Assembly: GCF_001429065.1 (NCBI RefSeq) | Contig: NZ_LMIB01000001.1 | Coordinates: forward strand, 248,588 to 312,587 | Length of the DNA: 64,000 bases | Direction of reading: 5' to 3' | DNA from: Sphingomonas sp. Root710 | GTDB taxonomy: Bacteria > Pseudomonadota > Alphaproteobacteria > Sphingomonadales > Sphingomonadaceae | Shown: positions 59,301 through 64,000 of the stretch, one piece after another | How the letters are laid out: every line of letters begins with the position of its first letter | Numbering within the stretch: the stretch's first letter is position 1 | Notes under the pieces: model-generated | The model's input: the letters and a program-made list of their open reading frames with translations, nothing else | Told to the model about the DNA's origin: nothing | The model's database searches: none | Made by a program: the position numbers and the translations under genes

Positions 59301-60260
59301 TTAACGATGTCCAGACACCCATTTCTCGAACAGCGCGAGATCGATATTACCGCCGGACAACGGAATTCCAACGCGCTTGCCCTTTATGGCAACCGCCTCT
59401 TTCAGGGCGCCGGCTAGCGCGGCAGCCCCAGCACCCTCGGCAAGGTTGTGCGTACATGTCCAAAATAAGCGGATGGCCTCGGCAATCTCTTCATCTGTGA
59501 CGGTGACGATCCGGGAAACGCCAGCTCGAATCATGTCGAATGCATCGCGGTCAGGAATTCGCACCGCCAGGCCATCGGCCAAGGTTTCGGCCCTATCCAG
59601 CGAGATGGGTTCGCCGGCTTCGATAGACTGCTGATACGTTGGTGCGCCTGTACTCTCTACGCCGACGATCTGCGTGGAGAGGCCGAGCAAGTCGCGCACC
59701 ATGATCGCGCCGCAGATGCTGGAACCGAGGCCGATCGGAACATAGAGAATATCCAGAGCTTTGGCTGCCCTGAAGAGTTCCAATGCCCATGTCGCGACGC
59801 CCAACACAAGGTCGCGGTGGAATGCCGGAACCAGCCTCAAGCCGTCATGGTCCGCAAGTCGTGTCGCTTCAAGACGGGCAGCATCAAAATCGGTGCCATG
59901 CTCGACCAGGTCGACACCAAGCGCTCGCATGGCAGCGTTCTTCTCCGCACTGTTGCCATGCGGAACGACAATTTTGACCGGCAAACCGAACCATTGGCCC
60001 GCATATCCAAGCGATAGACCATGATTGCCGCGGGTTGCGCTGATCAATCCATTCGGTGCCAAGCCTTGGATCGCCAGTTGCTCGACGTGGATCAGCCCTC
60101 CGCGCAGCTTGAAGGCGCCGGTGGGCGTGTGGTTCTCATGTTTGACCCATAGCTCCGCCCCAAGCTTCGCCGACAGAAGAGGCCACTGCTGTTGAGGCGT
60201 AGCAGGAAATACCCGATGGATGCGCTGCGCCGCGTCCTCCAATTCGGCCAACGTAAACAT
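59301..60260 (-). CDS. PLP-dependent threonine/serine dehydratase family protein
   Basis: A 319-residue fold-type II enzyme. The cofactor lysine is in HTPTGAFKLRGG (K51), the phosphate-binding ATRGNHGLSLGYAG and GLGSSICGAIMVRD loops follow, and AEGAGAAALAGAL with LSGGNIDLALF finishes the family pattern. There is no C-terminal ACT domain, so it is not the biosynthetic feedback-regulated type; hydroxyaspartate or D/L-serine substrates are possible. 45 bp downstream of the PQQ dehydrogenase on the same strand. Confidence 0.88.
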   Translation of the reverse strand: MFTLAELEDAAQRIHRVFPATPQQQWPLLSAKLGAELWVKHENHTPTGAFKLRGGLIHVEQLAIQGLAPNGLISATRGNHGLSLGYAGQWFGLPVKIVVPHGNSAEKNAAMRALGVDLVEHGTDFDAARLEATRLADHDGLRLVPAFHRDLVLGVATWALELFRAAKALDILYVPIGLGSSICGAIMVRDLLGLSTQIVGVESTGAPTYQQSIEAGEPISLDRAETLADGLAVRIPDRDAFDMIRAGVSRIVTVTDEEIAEAIRLFWTCTHNLAEGAGAAALAGALKEAVAIKGKRVGIPLSGGNIDLALFEKWVSGHR

Positions 60261-60305
60261 AGCTACTCCCTCACGGAATCCTGCCTAATCACGACAATGC
60301 GGCCG

Positions 60306-62489
60306 TCACCGTGCCTTACCAGATTGCTTGTCCTGATATTCCCAAAAGCGGCGGGCTTCCTTTGAGATATAGCCGCGAATATTCTCAGCATCCTCAGCGC
60401 TGAGGTAGCGGCTGAAACTCGCCATGCCGTTATCCTTCAGCAGCCCGTCGATCACGATCTGACGGAACGTCTCCTCGCTGCCGATCGCCGCCGAATAACG
60501 CAGGTCGGGAAGCACATGATTACCGACGGCCGCCTCGCTATGGCAGAAACTGCAGTTGAGAGAATAGGCCTTGCGACCGTCCTCGATCTGCTGCGCAGTC
60601 CACTTCGACGCCGGTGAGAGATCGACGCGCGTCAGCTCTTCCTTGACGGGCTTTGGTAATTTGCCAGTGGCACCCAGCGCGAACGTCAGCAGGCGGCGAG
60701 GGGCGAAACGGCTGCCTACCGAAGGGTCATTAAACGCGGAAGCCAGCGCATAACCTGCCCCCCATCCGACCAGTACGGAGACATATTGCCTGCCTCCCAC
60801 CGCATAGCTGATCGGCGGGGCGACGATCCCCATCTGGGTCGGAAACTCCCAAAGCTTCTTTCCGGTCTGCGCATGATAGGCGACGAAACGACCGTCGGCG
60901 GTGCCTTGGAAGACAAGATTGCCAGCGGTGCTGACCACGCCGCCATTCGCGGGATTGGCGTGTTCGACGCTCCACACCTTGCGCTGATGGACGGGATCCC
61001 AGGCGAGAAGCCGCCCCTGCAGCAGCTTCTTCACCTTCTTGCGTTCGTCGAAGTCGTCCGGAATTGCCGCGGCCGAGAAATCCACGCCCAAATTCCAGGT
61101 GCCGGGGCGCCGCTTATATTTCTCATCCACGACATATTTGACGGGAATATCCATCACCGGAATATAGACCAGTCCGGTTGAGCGATTGAAAGACATCGGA
61201 TGCCAATTGTGCGCAGCGAATGCCGATGGCCGCATCAGGAACGGCTTGCCGGGCTCGTAACGAGCACCCGGTGCTTCGATCGGCCGCCCCGTCTTCATAT
61301 CGATGCCGGTCGTCCAGGTTTGCGGCACGAAGTTCTTCGCAGAAATGAGCTGGCCGGTCTTGCGGTCCAGCACGTAGAAGAAGCCGTTTTTAGGCGCCTG
61401 CATGATGACCTGCCGGACCTTCCCCTCTATCGTCAGGTCGGCCAGAATCATTTGTGAGGTTGCCGTAAAATCCCAATCGTCCCCGGGCGTCGTCTGATAG
61501 TGCCACACATAAGCGCCGGTATCGGGATTGATGGCTACGATCGAAGACAGAAACAGATTGTCGCCGCCGCCAGGAGAGCGGATGTCCCGCCGCCACGGGC
61601 TGCCGTTGCCGACGCCGATATACAGAAGGTTGAGCGCGGGATCATAGGCCATCGAATCCCAGACGGTTCCGCCACCGCCATTTTCCCACCATTTTCCGGT
61701 CCAGGTCTTGGCAGCTTCCGCCAGATAAGGTGCTTCAAAGCCCTTGGATGGGTCTCCCGGCACCGTATAGAAGCGCCAGTCCTGTCGACCGGTATCGGCA
61801 TCATATGCGGTGACATAGCCGCGCACGCCATATTCGGCGCCGCCGTTTCCGATGATCACCTTACCCTTCACGACGCGGGGCGCGCCGGTGATCGTGTAGG
61901 GCTGGCTCTGGTCAACGGTGACGACGGACCAGACTTTTTTGCCCGTCTTGCGATCGATCGCTACCAAGCGGCCATCGATCGTCCCCACGAAAATCTTGTT
62001 GCCCCACGCGGCTACCCCGCGATTGACGACGTCGCAGCAGGCCTTGAAGCCAGTTTCGCGAGGCACCTCCGGATCATAGGTCCAAAGATGTTTGCCGGTT
62101 CGGGCATCGACTGCGATGACCATGCTCCACGCGGTCGAGAAATAGAGCACGCCATCGATCATGAGCGGAGTCGCCTCCTGTCCCCGGTCCACCGGCAGAT
62201 CGTAGAACCAGGCGAGACCGAGCTTGCCGACATTCGCAGTGTTGATCGACGTCAATTGGCTGAACCGGTCTTCTCCATAGGTCAGGCCGGGCGTAAGCCA
62301 ACTGCCGGGTTCAGCATGCGGGGCATCGATTATCCGTTGCGCAGAAACGGGGCGCTCTCCGCGCGCTTCAACATTCTTTTTCTGGACCGCAGCAGCGCCG
62401 GAAACAACGCCAGCGGCAAGAAGGGTGATACCGGCGACAGCCAATGGTCTGGCGAACTGATGTTTTGCCACGAAGAAACCCCTATACAC
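60306..62489 (-). CDS. PQQ-dependent quinohaemoprotein alcohol dehydrogenase (type II)
   Basis: A 727-residue periplasmic enzyme that oxidises alcohols with PQQ and passes electrons to its own haem. A signal segment (ARPLAVAGITLLAAGVVSGAAA) precedes an eight-bladed PQQ propeller. The PQQ-contacting vicinal disulfide is GFKACCDVVNRG (about residues 150-151), and GDDWDFTATSQ holds the catalytic Asp region. The C-terminal cytochrome c domain has CSFCHSEA (CxxCH at about 644-648). A GTG at 62471 with AGGGG upstream may be the true start. PQQ synthesis genes are not in the window. Confidence 0.94.
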   Translation of the reverse strand: MYRGFFVAKHQFARPLAVAGITLLAAGVVSGAAAVQKKNVEARGERPVSAQRIIDAPHAEPGSWLTPGLTYGEDRFSQLTSINTANVGKLGLAWFYDLPVDRGQEATPLMIDGVLYFSTAWSMVIAVDARTGKHLWTYDPEVPRETGFKACCDVVNRGVAAWGNKIFVGTIDGRLVAIDRKTGKKVWSVVTVDQSQPYTITGAPRVVKGKVIIGNGGAEYGVRGYVTAYDADTGRQDWRFYTVPGDPSKGFEAPYLAEAAKTWTGKWWENGGGGTVWDSMAYDPALNLLYIGVGNGSPWRRDIRSPGGGDNLFLSSIVAINPDTGAYVWHYQTTPGDDWDFTATSQMILADLTIEGKVRQVIMQAPKNGFFYVLDRKTGQLISAKNFVPQTWTTGIDMKTGRPIEAPGARYEPGKPFLMRPSAFAAHNWHPMSFNRSTGLVYIPVMDIPVKYVVDEKYKRRPGTWNLGVDFSAAAIPDDFDERKKVKKLLQGRLLAWDPVHQRKVWSVEHANPANGGVVSTAGNLVFQGTADGRFVAYHAQTGKKLWEFPTQMGIVAPPISYAVGGRQYVSVLVGWGAGYALASAFNDPSVGSRFAPRRLLTFALGATGKLPKPVKEELTRVDLSPASKWTAQQIEDGRKAYSLNCSFCHSEAAVGNHVLPDLRYSAAIGSEETFRQIVIDGLLKDNGMASFSRYLSAEDAENIRGYISKEARRFWEYQDKQSGKAR

Positions 62490-62616
62490 CTACTCTTAGC
62501 GGCAAGGACTATCCAACCGCGCGCAATAAGACAGGTTCGTGAAGCATTTTCTGACGGGAACAGAAAAGCTTCTGCTCGCAGCGAACATTATCGCCACCGG
62601 ACAGCATTATCCGGCT

Positions 62617-63687
62617 TCAGGCCGAGCCTGGCATCCTCGTCGCTCGCAACGGACTGTTCCGGCGAACGTCGAGCGGACGAAAGCCATGATGCTGCCGGAA
62701 CGCCGTGGAAAAGCTGCTTTGCCGTGAATAACCCACCTGATCTGCGATCTCGGACAAAGGCGAATCGGTGTCCGTTAGCAAAAGGCGGGCATGCTCCATG
62801 CGCAGCTTATGAATATATTCGAAGATCGTTTCGCCAAACAATATTCGGAAACCTTCGGACAATTTTGAGCGGTTGGTTGCAAACTGGCGACACAGCGCCG
62901 GGATAGTGATGGGCTGGCGGAAATCACTTTCCAAGGCCGTGCGCACCGCGTGCAGCATATCGATATCGCGCGCTTTGAGTGAAAAGCTCGGCCCGATGAA
63001 CTGATCTCGCGACGTTAATTCGTGGAAGGACAGACAGATAAGGTCGAGCACCTTCGCCTCGACATGGATTTGTTGCAGCCATGGACTGAAACCGGGGCGA
63101 TCCAGATCGCCCAGGGCCTCCTTCATCCGCAAGCTCAGCGGCAACTCATCGCACAAGAAATCGGAATCCGCACAGTCGAAGTAGCGCCGCGCCGGTTTAG
63201 GCAGTTCATCCGATGAGGTCCGAAGGAGATCCAGTATCGCGCTGCGGCGGCAGGCGATCGTCAGCGACACCTCTCGAACCCCCGCAGCGAAGCAATCGTC
63301 CTTGACCAGGCCTTCGGGATGATAGGCGATGACGCTACGGCCGGTTTCCAGAAGCGTGTCAGGACGCCCTGCAAAGCGCAGGACGTTGCGGCCGTTCAAC
63401 TTATAATGGAATTTGAGAAAATCCTGACCGACGGCCGGGCCACTCGCGTCGCGCCGAAACTCATAATCGCATCGCATGATGCGCATGTCGCCGGGCAGGG
63501 CGGCTATGTGGCGGCTTCCTTCGCCATATTCCTCGTCGACCCTATTATGGACGTGCCCGTCGATAATCTCACGACTGGCGAAGGGCAGGGTCGGAAACGC
63601 GCTGTCCACGCACGCAGGATCGCCTACGATCGACGCGAAAGCGTCGTCCGTTCCACGGGTCAGTGAAGGTGGTCGATCTGCGTCCAA
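62617..63687 (-). CDS. AraC family transcriptional regulator
   Basis: A 356-residue protein. The C-terminal 100 residues contain two helix-turn-helices: PITIPALCRQFATNRSKLSEGFRILFGETIFEYIHKLRMEHARLLL and SPLSEIADQVGYSRQSSFSTAFRQHHGFRPLDVRR. The N-terminal 230 residues are an unassigned sensor domain with PCHR-like features (YHPEGLVKDDCFAAG). It is encoded directly upstream of the PQQ dehydrogenase gene on the same strand, so it probably activates that gene. Confidence 0.92.
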   Translation of the reverse strand: MDADRPPSLTRGTDDAFASIVGDPACVDSAFPTLPFASREIIDGHVHNRVDEEYGEGSRHIAALPGDMRIMRCDYEFRRDASGPAVGQDFLKFHYKLNGRNVLRFAGRPDTLLETGRSVIAYHPEGLVKDDCFAAGVREVSLTIACRRSAILDLLRTSSDELPKPARRYFDCADSDFLCDELPLSLRMKEALGDLDRPGFSPWLQQIHVEAKVLDLICLSFHELTSRDQFIGPSFSLKARDIDMLHAVRTALESDFRQPITIPALCRQFATNRSKLSEGFRILFGETIFEYIHKLRMEHARLLLTDTDSPLSEIADQVGYSRQSSFSTAFRQHHGFRPLDVRRNSPLRATRMPGSA

Positions 63688-63872
63688 CTACCGCTCCCCT
63701 CGCGAGAAATAGGTGAGTTAAGCCCATCATGTCATGCCCCCCACGCGAAGTCGAGGGCGGTTTCCGGCCATCAACGGACCCTCGAAGAGGGAGCTGGCTA
63801 TGGTCGATTTTGAGCATTCACGAATATGAGTCAGCTTTTCTCCTCTTGTCGAACATTCCCGCGCATGATGGG
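63688..63872. other. short gap between the AraC gene and the edge gene
   Basis: 185 bp, no coding sequence supported; contains the araC-type promoter region. An open frame on the plus strand (63729-63959) has no ribosome site or recognisable product. Confidence 0.4.
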
Positions 63873-64000
63873 TCAGCTACGCTGTGTATGGATTTGCACG
63901 CTGGTCAGCGCCGTATAGGACAGCAGCCCCTGTCCGCCGCTTTCGACACCGAAGCCTGACTGCCTGTGCGGTTCCAGCGGTAGCGAACCAAAGGCCGCTC
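63873..64000 (-). CDS. C-terminal end of a probable aldehyde dehydrogenase, cut by the right edge
   Basis: Only the last 42 codons are visible, ending at a TGA at 63873. They read EPHRQSGFGVESGGQGLLSY then TALTSVQIHTQRS. The SGFGVESGxxGLLxYTxLxxVQ pattern is the C-terminal dimerisation/oligomerisation tail of aldehyde dehydrogenases (compare TGGFKQSGFGRESCLETLNHYT in the gene at 31529). A PQQ alcohol dehydrogenase upstream of an aldehyde dehydrogenase would complete an alcohol-to-acid route. The call rests on about 30 residues. Confidence 0.6.
   Translation of the reverse strand, partial: AAFGSLPLEPHRQSGFGVESGGQGLLSYTALTSVQIHTQRS

Overview
The window reads as chromosome of a high-GC alphaproteobacterium, most likely a sphingomonad (Sphingomonas, Sphingobium, Novosphingobium or Rhizorhabdus type; genus not decidable from sequence alone). 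The reasons are the aroQ-accB-accC order, a fused ThiS-ThiG, a DUF1476/BolA/monothiol-glutaredoxin cluster, several TonB-dependent receptors, a LigM-type tetrahydrofolate-dependent O-demethylase, and short inverted-repeat elements scattered through the first 27 kb.

Left part (1-31 kb), core genome with small accessory patches. It opens with accC (cut by the left edge), an accB whose reading frame is broken, aroQ, and a divergent thiS-thiG fusion. From 3.4 to 8.7 kb lies a patchwork: two fragments that look like one decayed LysM/Rhs-type gene flank an AT-rich gene for a secreted cysteine-repeat protein, then a REP-associated transposase (RAYT) framed by inverted repeats, then a divergent pair (DUF5677-like protein and CxxC/HNH-like protein). 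From 8.7 to 31 kb come housekeeping genes: xth, leuC and leuD with a metallo-beta-lactamase-fold gene between them, the ATP-synthase inhibitor/BolA/Grx cluster, a glycerophosphodiesterase, two tandem GIY-YIG genes, a TauE/SafE permease, nadA, nadC, RNase T2, a GST, rlmE and ppx/gppA. Three families of palindromic intergenic repeats sit between these genes; one is exactly 93 bp in all three copies.

tRNA-Gln(CTG) at 31.1 kb marks a sharp change. To its right (31.5-64 kb) I saw none of these repeats. Nearly every gene there is catabolic, transport or regulatory, and there are several gene remnants, as expected for an acquired catabolic island. No integrase is visible in the window.

The island has three parts. 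(a) 31.5-47.5 kb: aldehyde dehydrogenase, TonB receptor, thioesterase, aldo/keto reductase and a hydrolase with a probable Cys nucleophile. Next is a tightly overlapping operon metF-purU-folD-folB-ligM-like, which could take a methyl group off a methoxylated substrate and oxidise it to formate while regenerating tetrahydrofolate. Divergent from it are an amidohydrolase/decarboxylase, two short-chain dehydrogenases and a DGFD-type MFS transporter. (b) 47.5-58.9 kb, all on the minus strand: LysR regulator, two-domain VOC (extradiol-type) protein, FAD monooxygenase, BKACE beta-keto acid cleavage enzyme, alpha/beta hydrolase, SMP-30-like lactonase, TonB receptor, phytoene-desaturase-like flavoprotein, a 72-residue small protein and a SnoaL-like protein. 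This looks like an aromatic hydroxylation, ring-cleavage and chain-cleavage pathway. (c) 59-64 kb: a PLP-dependent dehydratase, a PQQ- and haem c-containing alcohol dehydrogenase, an AraC regulator and the C-terminus of a probable aldehyde dehydrogenase at the right edge. The substrate cannot be read from the sequence; a methoxylated aromatic or plant/lignin-derived compound is the best guess.
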